From Gillisia xinjiangensis (GTDB lineage: Bacteria > Bacteroidota > Bacteroidia > Flavobacteriales > Flavobacteriaceae), in assembly GCF_046298265.1 (NCBI RefSeq), contig NZ_JBKAHK010000011.1:1-64000 (forward strand): a stretch of 64,000 nucleotides of DNA, written 5' to 3'. Position 1 is the stretch's first letter, and each line of letters begins with the position of its first letter. The notes beneath the pieces are model-generated. The model was not told the origin of the DNA and did not search any database. It saw nothing but the letters and a program-made list of their open reading frames with translations. The translations under genes and the position numbers were made by a program. This document shows positions 1 to 9,995 of this stretch, piece by piece.

Positions 1-2454
1 CACCGGTTTGAATACTGTATTGGCCGGGAGAACATAAACTTGCGCTTCCGGAGATTTCAACAGGTCCACATAAAAAAGTACAATCAACCACATTATTTGC
101 AACTGTGTTGTTAATTTCATTTGCAAGCCAATCTCCATTTCCAACATAAAAATCCAAATGCCCCTGATTAAAATTTGTGATGGAGACAGTTGTGTTTCCA
201 GCTTGCAGTTCCTCTATATCAAAAGGGATTGACCGGTGAGAAGCAATAAAATTATCAAATGGTGTGTCTTTAGGGGAAGGCGGTGGACTACCTGGTTCAT
301 AAATCTTTAAATAATCTGCGGTAGTCAAAGCGGTAAAGCCTTTGCCAATATCCAATGCGCTGGCAGTAGGTATAAAGGAAAAATCAGGATCACTGGTTAT
401 GGTTGTCTTGATACCATAAAAAGCATTGGATTGATTTACTGTGGAACTTGCAATACCCGTAGACTCAACTCCCCCAGGGAAATAATCATAAGGCAGGGTA
501 TTGGTAGGGGATCGAAACTTCTGTCGGTGAGATTCACATTGATATTTATTAACCACAAAAGTTTTTTGGTGAATGTCAATTTCCCGGAATAGATTTGGGC
601 GGTTTGTCCATAGGCGGGCAGCGCTTTAATATTTATATCAGCGGTTAACTTGCTATTTCCCGGCAATAAGCCAAACAAAAAACCGGGTTCAATAGTAAAA
701 ATAGTGGCAGCCAGGAATATTGCGTTATTTGCATAAACACCGTAACCCGTAAAGTTAGTAAGCATATCAGTTAACCAGCCGGTTTTTGCAAAACCATTAA
801 TAGACAAAAGGGTGTTGGCTGGATAAAACCCCTGGGTAATGGCACACTGGTTTCCATTGGCTATCGAGACATTGCGCTCCGTAAGTTGAGGATAGCCCAT
901 ATTCCTTAATTCAGTTTGCCATTCCAGATGGGTAATGTTATCACTGGTATAATTTGTATTCACCCGCTGCACCAGTAGTTGCTTTGCCGCGGGCTGGTCC
1001 AATAATTCCAGATAATCTGAAACCCCAACCCCATCGTTAAAAAGTGGTACTATCACATCGCCCGCCAAAAGCTGGAAGGGGGATTGCACGTATTGGCTCC
1101 TGCCATGCCGTGCGGCGAACTGGTAACCCAAAGGGACATTGGCGCCCAGGTGTGGGGCATCATGGCTTATATAAGTGCGGGTATCATGGGGGAGCCCCTT
1201 ATTTTCCATGTCTTTGAGTGCGTACCTTGCAATAACCCCGCCCATACTTTGGCCGAGGACCACATTGGGCGTTGTGCTACCCACTTTGGCTTTTTCCTCA
1301 TTTACCCACTTTATAACTTCCTGTAAAACATAGGCGTTGCGTTGTAAATAATCGGTGCCGTTGCTCCAGTTGACATAGATGATATCGTATTCCTGATCGT
1401 TAAGAATACCTTCATTAGCATTAACAATATCGCCTAGCTCCTCACTGTCAGAAGCCAAAACAGTATTTTCAAAATTCTCAATATCTGAATTCCCAAAAGG
1501 CTCCTCCGGTGAGGTAACGGCACCCATATCCAAGCCTTCAGCTATGATCAAAGGTTTTCTAATCTGATCCACTGTATTGCCATAATTAATTAAAACAGTG
1601 GCATTTCCAAATTTTCCCAAATGTGGGGTGGTTGCGGTAAAATGAAGAGTATCTACCCCAGGCCTATCCCCTGTATGGGAAGTTTTGGAACCATACGGTC
1701 TTGAGCTTATCCCCATATCTACGTTAATTTTGGAATGGCTGTATAGAATTTCCCCGGTGCTCAGGGTAAGTTTATAGACCCATATTTTTACTCCTGCAGA
1801 ACTATATTGAATATATTTTTCATGTCCTGGGTTCAGAGTTTGGTACCCGCCGCCATCGTTAAAATTGATTTGTATCGACTGCACCTGGCTCCCTACATTG
1901 GAATACCATAAACTAGCAGGGAATTTTACCAGCATATCCAGGCTTTTATAGTTGATAGTAGAAGGGGAAATGGCAAAAGCTTTTTGCGCATGGTAAGGGT
2001 TTTGCCATATCCCGTTCACATATTTATCATATATTTTATTGTTGGAAATTGTGATTTTGTCAGGATAAGCATTGTCAAGAAATTTTGAATACCTGTAAAA
2101 CAACCCACTTAACACGATGGTTTTCTTTTTACGGGCATTTTCCCAGTTGTTTTCAAAATTGTTATAGGGCACAAACCCTTGCGTACTTGTTGTCACCCTG
2201 GAGAACAATAAGGTCTTGTACAATTGTTTTAGGGTTCCCGGGTGTACATACGAACTATCGTTTAAAGTTCCCTGGAAAGCCGGCAGAGCGGTAAATTCCA
2301 TAGAGAAATCGCTAAGCATGCCATAAGGCACCCGTGTTTTGTCCAGGTTAGCAAAGGTGGAGGACATTTGGGTGCCAAAGCTGGTATTGGTGCTTTGTTG
2401 GGCAGAAAGGCATAGAGATGCCAATAACATCAGGTAAAGTAATGTTGTTTTCAT
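1..2454 (-). pseudogene. Secreted alpha/beta-hydrolase (lipase/PGAP1-like), frameshifted, runs off left edge
   Basis: Translation starts at 2454 with a signal peptide (hydrophobic residues 4-18, ending near SAQQ), so the product is exported. A nucleophile elbow GQSMGG lies near residue 400, followed by IARYAL and, about 30 residues on, SHDAPHLGA; this is the pattern of serine lipases and acyl hydrolases acting on esters. The open frame ends at 436. A second minus-strand frame continues without stop from about 515 to base 1 with sensible protein (for example NTLPYDYFPGG, then CGPVEISGS and CSPGQYSI). One extra base in the G run at 507-510 would join the two frames. The intact protein would exceed 830 residues, with a C-terminal region typical of type IX-secreted proteins. 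Either a true frameshift or a homopolymer sequencing error fits. The lipase assignment rests on motifs only; the substrate is unknown. Confidence 0.72.
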
Positions 2455-2483
2455 AGATTTGGGAGTTAGTAGTTATGAAAAAG

Positions 2484-3041
2484 TTATTGTTGATATTGTA
2501 CATCAAATCGGCCTTCCCTTACTTGAACAATTTCACCATCATTATTAATGGCATCAAACCAGAAGGTTCCGCTAATTATATTCTTTGATTCATCCAATTT
2601 TATTATTTCAAATTCGCCACTTTCCTGTTGGGTAGTAAGGTAACCTATTCCGCTTCCGGCTCCACCTATAATATAGACTCCTGAAAAATTGCTGTCAGAT
2701 TCCTCTATTAACGTATACTTTTCACCTTCAGCAAGTTTAATATTTCCAGAACGAACTTGCACTAATCTATTATTATCCCTATCCCTGATAGTAATTGAAA
2801 ATATATATTCGTTTTGATAGTAAACATATTGAGAGTGAAGAACAGAACCACTGCCCAAGCTTTTCCCACTAGGTAGTAATATTTCTCCATTTACTAAACA
2901 GCCGGCAATATTAGCACCTGTTTGTGTCACTGGCGGCAAACAATCAACAGGGTTTTCGCAGTTATCTTGTTTTGAACAGGAATTTATACTTAGAAATAAG
3001 ATAAGCAAAAGAAGGTTTATGGCAGCTTTCATAATTTTCAA
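2484..3041 (-). CDS. Small exported lipoprotein, unknown function
   Basis: A 185-residue protein with a lipoprotein signal: a hydrophobic stretch at residues 8-19 and a lipobox ending in INSCSK, so Cys22 is probably lipidated. The mature part contains a CENPVDC pair of cysteines close to the N-terminus and a predicted beta-rich body (many alternating hydrophobic/polar stretches, ending GRFDVQYQQ). I do not recognise a family with certainty; bodies like this occur in Bacteroidota outer-membrane lipoproteins of about 180 residues. It lies 29 bases upstream of the lipase start on the same strand, so the two may be co-transcribed. Confidence 0.7.
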   Translation of the reverse strand: MKIMKAAINLLLLILFLSINSCSKQDNCENPVDCLPPVTQTGANIAGCLVNGEILLPSGKSLGSGSVLHSQYVYYQNEYIFSITIRDRDNNRLVQVRSGNIKLAEGEKYTLIEESDSNFSGVYIIGGAGSGIGYLTTQQESGEFEIIKLDESKNIISGTFWFDAINNDGEIVQVREGRFDVQYQQ

Positions 3042-3387
3042 ATTTTAAGTTAATGTATCAAAAATTATTAATATGAAAGTTAAATAACAACACAATCCGA
3101 AATATTTCTCATTCTATAAACTCAATCTTTTTTGATTTAATTTTATGAGAATTATGTTATTATGTTTTTTTCACTTAATAGAAAACCATATATTATTTAC
3201 GGTTTTGCTATAGAAAATAAAATTCCAAAACAGGTAAAATGCTAAAGCAGTTTAAAATTCTTATCTTTACAAGGTAATTTATATCATTCTTAAAGTTACC
3301 TATTCGGTTACCTGGAGGAAGGAAAATAAAGAAAAGTACTGAATTTACTGGTATTATGGGGGCGGCAAATTAACCCTGCCACCCCGA

Positions 3388-3427
3388 CCAAAAAAAGCCT
3401 GAACAGTCACTGTTCGGGCTTTTTTTA
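3388..3427. terminator. Bidirectional rho-independent terminator
   Basis: Stem AGCCTGAACAG / CTGTTCGGGCT (one G-T pair) with a TCA loop, flanked by an A run on the left and TTTTTTT on the right. It can stop transcription from either side. The 340 bases to its left (3042-3387), upstream of the lipoprotein gene, hold no recognisable gene. Confidence 0.8.
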
Positions 3428-3464
3428 TGAGCTGATTTTCCCGGGATCTACGCTCTAGGCGAAC

Positions 3465-3780
3465 TTAGAAAAAGGCGCAGGCTCTCCATGTCTTGCGAAA
3501 AAAGAAATCGGCACTTCTAGGGTGATTATCCCTCATTTTCAACTCCTGTCTCTTTAGAAGGAACATCGATGAAAATTTGATATTGGGCATCGCTGAAATC
3601 CTCTTTTGAAGCCGCAATACTGCCTTCAGATTTGTTGAAATTACCTTTAATATCCGCAATGGTTAAGTGGGTGATTTCAAAAGTAACCTGCGAATGAGCC
3701 GGATCGGCATTCCAGGTGGTTTGTGCAAAGCTGTTGATGCTTAAAAAAGCGATAAACAGAATTGAAAATACCTGTTTCAT
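3465..3780 (-). pseudogene. YceI-family periplasmic protein remnant
   Basis: The start at 3780 gives a signal peptide (VFSILFIAFLSINSFAQ) followed by TTWNADPAHSQVTFEITHL, the hallmark opening of YceI lipid-binding lipocalin-like proteins, usually about 180-190 residues. The frame stops at residue 84 (3526). Just before this, the +1 frame continues the family motif (MRDNHPRSADFF), so there is a one-base frameshift near 3540. Homology then ends near 3500, so the C-terminal half is missing altogether. The gene is both frameshifted and truncated and cannot make a working YceI fold. Confidence 0.8.
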
Positions 3781-3814
3781 GATATTTAGTGCAAATAAAT
3801 AATTTCAGGGTTTA

Positions 3815-3961
3815 TTAGACTTCACCGGCCTTTTCAAACCAACCGCCGGCAATTAGATTATCTTCGTGCTGCGTGAGCGCTATTATGGCATCATCCATCC
3901 CTGCACACAATGGCTGCCAGGGATTGTTTGGATTATCAGCAGCCTCATCATCAGGGGACAT
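3815..3961 (-). pseudogene. Beta-propeller/T9SS-type repeat protein remnant (48 codons)
   Basis: A 48-codon stretch reads WQPLCAGMDDAIIAL followed by DNLIAGGWFEKAGEV, which matches one blade of Bacteroidota repeats of the form W-x-LG-x-G...V-x-AL...LIAGG-x-F. In this family blades are repeated many times in large secreted proteins. Here a single blade is left, directly behind the broken yceI gene, so it is read as debris of a deleted gene rather than a functional small protein. Confidence 0.5.
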
Positions 3962-4068
3962 AACTTTTGGACTTGCTCTTAGGTTTTTGATTTATTTTTA
4001 GAAAAATAACTGTAGCCGGGAATCCTTTAAATATGATACGTTTTTATATCAAATAAACCACAAAGCAT

Positions 4069-4650
4069 ATGATTAAAGATTTATACTTTAAAGATTTTTT
4101 GCTATTGGAAAGTGAAAGGCTTCTTCTTAGAAAGCTGGAACTAAACGATGCTCGAGAAGTACAATTAATTCGTTCAGATGAAAAAGTTATGATTTATATG
4201 GATTCAGAAAGACATGTGACGATTCAACATTCTGAAAACTTCATTTCTGAAAACTTAAGAATGTATGAAGAAAAAACCGGGATCTTTTGGGCTATTATCG
4301 AAAAATCAACCGATAAGTTTATAGGTGATTTTGCATTTTTCAAAATAGATCATAAAAATTCCAGGGCAGAGATCGGATATACCTTAAAACCTGAATTTTG
4401 GGGAAAGGGGTTTATGAAGGAGGCAATGCTAAGTATTTTCAATTTTGGATTCAATGATTTAAATCTTCATAGTCTGGAAGCAAACATTAACCCGGAAAAT
4501 AATAATTCCCGAAAAATTCTGACAAAAATGGGATTTCAAAAGGAAGCTTATTTCAGGGAAAACTATTATTACAATGGAGATTACCTGGATAGTGAAATTT
4601 ACTCATTACTAAAATCTGAATTTCAACCTGGTAAAAAAATAAAGAATTAA
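4069..4650 (+). CDS. GNAT-family N-acetyltransferase (RimJ/RimL type)
   Basis: A 193-residue protein covering one GNAT domain of the RimJ/RimL (Acetyltransf_3) class. It opens with ESERLLLRKLELNDAREV (beta1-alpha1), has EIGYTLKPEFWGKGFMKEAM around residues 103-122 (the acetyl-CoA pyrophosphate loop, G-K-G-F pattern), and ends with LEANINPENNNSRKILTKMGF, typical of motif B. Such enzymes transfer acetyl from acetyl-CoA to an amino group of a protein N-terminus or small molecule; the acceptor cannot be told from sequence. It stands alone: the next gene is 190 bases downstream and the flanks carry no partner. The segment 4651-4884 shows nothing recognisable. Confidence 0.88.
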   Translation: MIKDLYFKDFLLLESERLLLRKLELNDAREVQLIRSDEKVMIYMDSERHVTIQHSENFISENLRMYEEKTGIFWAIIEKSTDKFIGDFAFFKIDHKNSRAEIGYTLKPEFWGKGFMKEAMLSIFNFGFNDLNLHSLEANINPENNNSRKILTKMGFQKEAYFRENYYYNGDYLDSEIYSLLKSEFQPGKKIKN

Positions 4651-4884
4651 GTTTGGGACTAGCAGCTTCGCTATCGAGCAAAGAAGTTATTAGCTACAAG
4701 AAGCAATAAGTTTAGGGGTAAAAACTTCCCATAAATTGCAAAGGGTTATTGTAGGGAGGAAATCCCCTGGATGCCCTTCAGTAAATCTAAAAATTTTCTT
4801 AAAAACGGATTAGTTCCTCCGCAGCTATTTTAGGTTTTTATTTTGTTATATATTGCTCCCAGTTATAATTTTAGATTTTTCTCT

Positions 4885-5973
4885 ATGACTGATACCCCAA
4901 AAAGTGATGCCCGGCAATTGCGGAAGCTCGATTTTGACCTTTCAAATTACTTTTCTAATACTATAATTCCGCAGTTGTTCGTGGATGCAGACCTCATATT
5001 GAGGATCTTTACCCCGCCTGCTATGAAGCAGTTTTCCCTGACGTATGATCATGTTGGCAAAAACATCGCAGATGTTAAGGACAATTTACGCTACCCCAAC
5101 GTTGTTGAAGATATTAAAGACATAATAGAAAATTCGAACAAGGTTCTCGAAAAAGAAGTTCAAACCACCGACGGCCGTTGGTTCCAGATGACTATTGTAC
5201 CATATATAGAGCATGAAAAGGATATCATCAATGGAGTGATTATCACTTTTGTGGACATCACAAAGCGGTTAAAGGCCATGAGAGAACTGGAAAAACTGAA
5301 TTCTCAATACGAGAATTTTAAGTACGCGTTAGCACACGACATAAGGCAACCCATCGCGACCATCACTTTGATTGCGGACGGCTTATTAATGGCGCATCAA
5401 AAAAACAATTTCCTCCAGTTTGAGAAATGGATCAAGACCCTGAAAGAGTCCTCAAAAAGCCTGGATGGTCTGGTGGAAGATTTTGCTTCGGGCAAGGTGG
5501 AAGAGAAGGGGAAATCTTCCGAAGAGGGGGTGCTGAATATTGAAGAGATTTGCGAAGATATATTCACCGCCCTTAAGATGGAGATCAAAGAGAATAATAT
5601 AAGGGTTAATACAGATTTGAAGGTCACGGAAATTTTCTTTCCCAGGAACAGCTTGAGAAGTGTGTTCTATAACCTTATTAAAAATGCAGTTAAATTCAGC
5701 GATCCCAAAAAATCTTCAGAGATAAAAATATCCACAGAGGCAGTGAAAGGTTTTGTGATCCTTTGTGTGCAGGATAATGGATTGGGTATACCCTTTGAAC
5801 ATCAAAGGCGGATATTTAAAAAATATTCAAGATTATCCAAGAATATACCGGGAACCGGCATTGGCCTCTATGTAGTGAAAAAAATGATCGAGGATAATGA
5901 GGGCAGGATAAAACTCGAGAGTAAAGAGGGGGAAGGTACCACCTTTAAGGTCTTTTTTAAAAATCCGTCTTGA
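4885..5973 (+). CDS. PAS-domain sensor histidine kinase (cytoplasmic)
   Basis: I start this at the ATG at 4885; an upstream TTG at 4843 would only add 14 unconserved residues. Residues about 20-130 form a PAS domain of the CheR-associated type (FVDADLILRIFTPPAM, then WFQMTIVPY and VIITFVDIT). A dimerisation/phosphoacceptor helix follows, with AHDIRQPI near residue 151 (H-box). A HATPase_c domain closes the protein: NLIKNAVKF (N box), DNGLGIP (G1), a lid with FKKYSRL, and GTGIGLYVVKKM (G2). No membrane segment is seen, so it is a soluble kinase reading an internal signal or partner protein. No response regulator is adjacent, so it is an orphan kinase. Confidence 0.9.
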   Translation: MTDTPKSDARQLRKLDFDLSNYFSNTIIPQLFVDADLILRIFTPPAMKQFSLTYDHVGKNIADVKDNLRYPNVVEDIKDIIENSNKVLEKEVQTTDGRWFQMTIVPYIEHEKDIINGVIITFVDITKRLKAMRELEKLNSQYENFKYALAHDIRQPIATITLIADGLLMAHQKNNFLQFEKWIKTLKESSKSLDGLVEDFASGKVEEKGKSSEEGVLNIEEICEDIFTALKMEIKENNIRVNTDLKVTEIFFPRNSLRSVFYNLIKNAVKFSDPKKSSEIKISTEAVKGFVILCVQDNGLGIPFEHQRRIFKKYSRLSKNIPGTGIGLYVVKKMIEDNEGRIKLESKEGEGTTFKVFFKNPS

Positions 5974-6718
5974 TCCGGCAGTTCAGCTTAGCTTTCTACA
6001 AATTTAGGTTATAATCCGCAACTTGAGTTAACGTGGAAAGTTAAACGCAGAAGTTGGTAGAGTGATTTGGCGAAGGGCAAAAGATGGCTAATATTATGCG
6101 TAGATCTCAGAATATTCAGGATTAAAATTTGGAATTGCATTTAAGCTTATATTCATTACTCTAATTTTCTGCGGATTTCTTCTTGCTCTTAACTGTTTAT
6201 TATGTTCTCTTAGCCTTAAATTTCATCTACTATAATCTTCAAATTGCATAACTGAAATTTGGTACCAGGAATTTGGGTTTTCAGATGATTGCCACGAATT
6301 CACTAATATTTTTTCTTTGTCCATAACATTTAGGCTTAATTCAAATTCCCGCGGTACGCTTAAATAAAAATTAAGCTGCTCACCTTATTCTGCCCCCTAA
6401 AGCTATTCGTATAATTATTAATTAAGGTCTAAGCCTAGACATTAAATGTCGCGGTATCATGAAAGCTTTGGTGCAATCCAAAAATTTTTGGTCAGTCTTT
6501 TTCATTTTAAAGTAAAGTCCATAATCCAAAAAAAAAACACTCATAAAATTATCAACTTTTTAGGTGTAACAGTGGTTTTTGGCTCAGGGCTTTTAAAGAC
6601 CGGGAGTATTTCAATAATCGCCTAAATAATTACAAAAGCCCTGCAACAAAGTTCAGGTCTTTTGCTTAAATTTTTAACAAATTATCTTTTTGATGGGGTC
6701 CCCAAGACCTTGTGGCTG
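5974..6718. other. Gene-free stretch
   Basis: No open frame with coding character on either strand. It holds short intergenic snippets of the kind scattered in flavobacterial genomes (for example TTTCTGCGGATTTC near 6166 and GCCACGAATTCACTAAT near 6291) and a poly-A tract near 6530. It leads into the SRAP remnant at 6719. Confidence 0.5.
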
Positions 6719-6905
6719 CTGCGAAATAAAATGATGGGAATCCATCATAATCCAAATTTGGGAGAACCGGGAAAGCCGTTTATTTTACCTCAGGAATTTT
6801 AGGGCAAGTGGCTTAACCCAATGGAAGCCAAGGTGAATGTTTTATAAGTTCAGGAATTGGTTAAAGAATACTGATGTGAAAAATTGGATACTTACACCGT
6901 GATCG
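6719..6905 (+). pseudogene. Degenerate SRAP (YedK-like) peptidase 3' fragment
   Basis: Reading with stops and shifts ignored, the strand gives KMMGIHHNPNLGEP, KPFILPQEF, GKWLNPMEAK, VQELVKEY and LDTYTV. This follows the C-terminal third of the two intact SRAP genes of this window block by block (KMLAKIHNNPKLEGP, MPLILPQELEDKWLDPIED, VQELIKEY, AYTVRRL). Several in-frame stops are present and the first two thirds of the gene, including the catalytic Cys2, are absent. It is a dead third copy. Confidence 0.75.
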
Positions 6906-7045
6906 CCCGCATAAACCAGATTAGTCCGTCCTCTAACCATCGCCCTGGTTTTCACCGTTAAAGTTCTGCTAAATCCTGATTATTTGTAATTTAATAATAA
7001 ACTATACGTTTATCAGAAACAAACATTTCTAAAACAATTTGAATT

Positions 7046-7789
7046 ATGAAAAAGCTTCTTAGCCTGGCATTTGCTGCCACCTTAACCTTCAGCTCCTGTT
7101 CCAGCGACGATGACGCCGGAGATATGGGAACAAATGTAGATCTAAATCTTACAGCACAGCGTTCTGATAATTATATTAACACGGCTGCTTTACCGCAGGC
7201 GATCCTCAACTATGTTAGCACAAACTACCCGAACAATACCATTAAAGAAGCCGAAATTGAGGACAATAACAATTATGAGGTTGAGCTGAATAATGGAACC
7301 GAACTGATCTTTGATCAACAGGGGAATTTTTTAGGAATTGATGACGACGGTGATGATGACTTCGGAGATGAAAATATCGCGCCAGGGGATCTTCCTGTAA
7401 ATATTCGGAATTTCATTACCACTTATTTTCCGGGTGCAACTATTGAAGAGGCCGAAAGGGAAAATAACGGCAACTTTGAGATTGAATTATCTAATGATGC
7501 GGAACTTATTTTTGACGCCGACGGAAATTTTCTGGGCCGCGCAGATGATGATGACAATGATGACAAAGATGACGATGACATAGAAGTTTCGGAATTACCA
7601 CAGGTGATTCGGGATTATATAGCAACAAATTACCCAAACAACACCATCATTGAGGCAGAAAGGGAGGATGACAATACTTTTGAGGTTACCCTAAATAATG
7701 GAGTAGAATTAAAATTTGATTCTGACGGAACTTTCCTTGAAGCTGAAGACCACAATGGAGATGACGACGATGATGATGACGATAACTAA
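7046..7789 (+). CDS. PepSY-like (BLIP-like fold) Asp-rich lipoprotein, three repeats
   Basis: A 247-residue exported lipoprotein: signal LAFAATLTFSSCSSDD with a lipobox Cys19. Three repeats of about 45-50 residues follow (starting near residues 48, 115 and 180), each reading LPxxIxxYxxxxYPxxTIxEAExE, then VELNNGxELxFDxxGxFL. This is the PepSY-like domain of putative beta-lactamase-inhibitor-like proteins common in Bacteroidota. Repeats are separated by Asp-rich linkers (DDDGDDDFGDE, DDDDNDDKDDDD) and the protein ends in a run of Asp, suggesting divalent cation binding. Such proteins are thought to be periplasmic or surface-anchored; function is not established. It is monocistronic, with a terminator right behind it. 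Confidence 0.85.
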   Translation: MKKLLSLAFAATLTFSSCSSDDDAGDMGTNVDLNLTAQRSDNYINTAALPQAILNYVSTNYPNNTIKEAEIEDNNNYEVELNNGTELIFDQQGNFLGIDDDGDDDFGDENIAPGDLPVNIRNFITTYFPGATIEEAERENNGNFEIELSNDAELIFDADGNFLGRADDDDNDDKDDDDIEVSELPQVIRDYIATNYPNNTIIEAEREDDNTFEVTLNNGVELKFDSDGTFLEAEDHNGDDDDDDDDN

Positions 7790-7815
7790 GAAAAAATTGC
7801 ATTCATAAATAGGCT

Positions 7816-7843
7816 AAGGCTGCGGAGATTCTGCAGCCTTTTC
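7816..7843 (+). terminator. Terminator of the PepSY-like gene
   Basis: Stem AAGGCTGCGGA / TCTGCAGCCTT with a GAT loop and one mismatched pair, followed by a short TT tail, 27 bases after the stop codon of the lipoprotein gene. The T tract is weak. Confidence 0.6.
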
Positions 7844-9186
7844 CTATTTAAAACAATTTTAAACGCAGTAGTGATTACGACTTCCCGTTGAACAACCTAC
7901 GGCGTCCTATTTCCAAATTGTTAAAATTAGCTTTATAGCTTGCTATAAAAAGCGTTTCGTAATGTTGAATAAAGACAATATTTGTTGTTTGGATTATAGG
8001 GTTGCAAAAGGTGGTAAACTTGTGGCATACCGACTTAACGGGGAAAGCATTTTGGATAGAAAAAACTTAAATTATGTTTAGAAAAATCAAATTTAGAAGA
8101 TATTAAATACACGGTCTAATCGGAGACTCAATATATTGCACTTGATGTAATGATATTGACCACCATAAAATGTTTAGTAGTGAAATTAATATCTCCTGAT
8201 GAAACGGGAGGCTTCGGCTTCCTGTTTTTATTTTATGGAGATTTTAGGATTTAATTTGAGCATCCGGGATACCAGGAATTCAATAGATAAGTAAAGAGGG
8301 CTCTGGAAATGCTATTAAATGCAAATAGACGGCCCCACCCGTCTATTCACTTTAAGTCTAAAATCTACCCCAACAAATTTTAGATACTTAGCTATAAGAA
8401 ATAATGAAGCTTAGCTGATGCCTTTTCCATATTCCATTAAAGCCATTATAAAGATACAATCTTGTTTAATTACTGCAAGAAAGAAGTGTTAATCGAAAAT
8501 TAATTTTTTGTTAAATCAAGGTTAGCACTCCAAATATACCCAAGGGGTAAAGGATAAAGCCCCCTATCACCAGGGGCCATTTCAAATAATCCAATGGGTG
8601 GTCTCTATATCTTGATTTTCAGAGGGCTTCATTCTTTATCGAGGGCTTTTGATAGTATCTATCATAAGTGGTGTTATCCAGTATTGTAATGGTGATGATG
8701 TGGAGGTATCTTTTGGGTGAGTTTGTTAATTAAGTTTTGGAATTTAATTCGCATTAAGCATTGAACATCTTTTTTGTTAAAGGAGAATACATCCATAACC
8801 AATCAGAGCATGCTTTTACCTCTCTGAGTTGTTTAATTACGCCCCGGGTATCTAAAGCCAATACTCTACCCAGCGAGCCTGCCAAGCTTGAACCTTTTTC
8901 AGCACGAACTTATGCAAAAATCAGTGCAGGAGAGATTTGTCATAAACTTGAAAACAAATAAATGGAAACACAGCCACTTTATCAAGAAGCAATAAAATTT
9001 GCGACTGCGAAACTCTTGGAGAAGGAACAGAACTTACATAGGTGTATCAATGACAAAAATGAGAATTAAAATAATCTTCCATCCTACCGCCATAGGCTGC
9101 ATTAGAAACATCAAAGGTTCTTATCCAGACTGCAATTTACACATTGAGCTTAATTCGGTATATTTATTAGCGATAACATTTTTACT
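7844..9186. other. Gene-poor stretch of 1.3 kb
   Basis: No convincing gene. A 35-codon frame from the ATG at 8962 (METQPLYQEAIKFATAK...) resembles the start of small HD-hydrolase-like proteins but ends early; it may be debris. A hairpin with a TTCG tetraloop (GGGAGGC/GCTTCCT) and T run sits at 8202-8230 and could be an orphan terminator. The rest is AT-rich with frequent stops in all frames. Confidence 0.45.
8202..8232 (+). terminator. Orphan terminator-like hairpin with TTCG loop
   Basis: AACGGGAGGC, loop TTCG, GCTTCCTGTT then TTTATTTT. The pairs are complete if G-T is allowed. No gene is found immediately upstream, in keeping with gene loss in this stretch. Confidence 0.55.
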
Positions 9187-9954
9187 ATGTGCTACGATAT
9201 CAGTACTAATTTAGAGGCGCAATTAAGTCGCGCCAGTCGGAAAATGGATTTGCAGGCCATTAAAGAAATCAAGGAAAACCTGGCTCCATTGACCAATTTG
9301 CCCATTTACCACACTACAGGTTTCAGCCATCCAAAATTGCTTATTTATACAGATCGTTCTCCCTGGGATCCCGAGGTTTCAACCTGGGGTTTGGTTCCTC
9401 ATTGGGTAAAGGACAAAAAGCAGCTAAAGGAAATATGGAATAAAACCTTGAATGCGAGAGGGGAGACCATTTTTGAAAAACCTTCCTTCCGGGAATCGGC
9501 TCAACATAACCGCTGTCTTATTTATATCAACGGATTTTTTGAACACCATCACCTTAATGGAAAAACATTTCCGTTCTACATTCATCAAAAAAACGACAAA
9601 CCTTTGGCATTGGCCGGACTTTGGAGCGAATGGACCGATCCGGAAACAGGGGAAATGCTCAATACTTTTTCCATAGTTACCACAAAGGGAAATAAAATGC
9701 TGGCAAAAATCCATAATAATCCGAAATTGGAAGGGCCAAGAATGCCGTTAATTTTGCCGCAGGAATTGGAGGACAAATGGCTTGACCCAATTGAAGACGA
9801 ACTGGATGTTACATCCGTTCAGGAATTGATAAAAGAATACCCTGATGAAGAATTGGGTGCTTACACGGTGAGGCGATTAAGGGGAAAAGAATATATCGGG
9901 AATGTTGAGAAGGTTTCTGAACCTTTTGAATATTCAGAATTAAAGGCTTTATAA
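9187..9954 (+). CDS. SRAP-domain protein (YedK/HMCES-like), copy 1
   Basis: A 255-residue SOS-response-associated peptidase (SRAP) domain. Residue 2 is Cys, which after removal of Met1 forms the thiazolidine crosslink to abasic sites in single-stranded DNA in known family members. Other conserved positions are visible: STWGLVPHW (65-73), NARGET (89-94), NGFFEHH (116-121, with the conserved Glu119) and KIHNNP (His176) before RMPLILP. The family shields abasic sites during replication. Start ATG-TGC is fixed by Cys2. The gene stands alone, facing the gene at 9996. A copy close to 90% identical lies at 40614 and a dead fragment at 6719. Confidence 0.93.
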   Translation: MCYDISTNLEAQLSRASRKMDLQAIKEIKENLAPLTNLPIYHTTGFSHPKLLIYTDRSPWDPEVSTWGLVPHWVKDKKQLKEIWNKTLNARGETIFEKPSFRESAQHNRCLIYINGFFEHHHLNGKTFPFYIHQKNDKPLALAGLWSEWTDPETGEMLNTFSIVTTKGNKMLAKIHNNPKLEGPRMPLILPQELEDKWLDPIEDELDVTSVQELIKEYPDEELGAYTVRRLRGKEYIGNVEKVSEPFEYSELKAL

Positions 9955-9995
9955 CAAGATCTATGAAATGATCATAATCCAGAATTTAATCTGAA

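Noticed and set aside
3360..3392. Segment ending CCCTGCCACCCCGACC, resembling a tRNA or tmRNA tail
   Set aside because: No T-loop, anticodon arm or acceptor partner can be drawn; the following hairpin is an ordinary terminator.
8761..8961. 66-codon plus-strand frame starting at TTG
   Set aside because: No ATG, no family similarity and low coding character; flanked by similarly random short frames.
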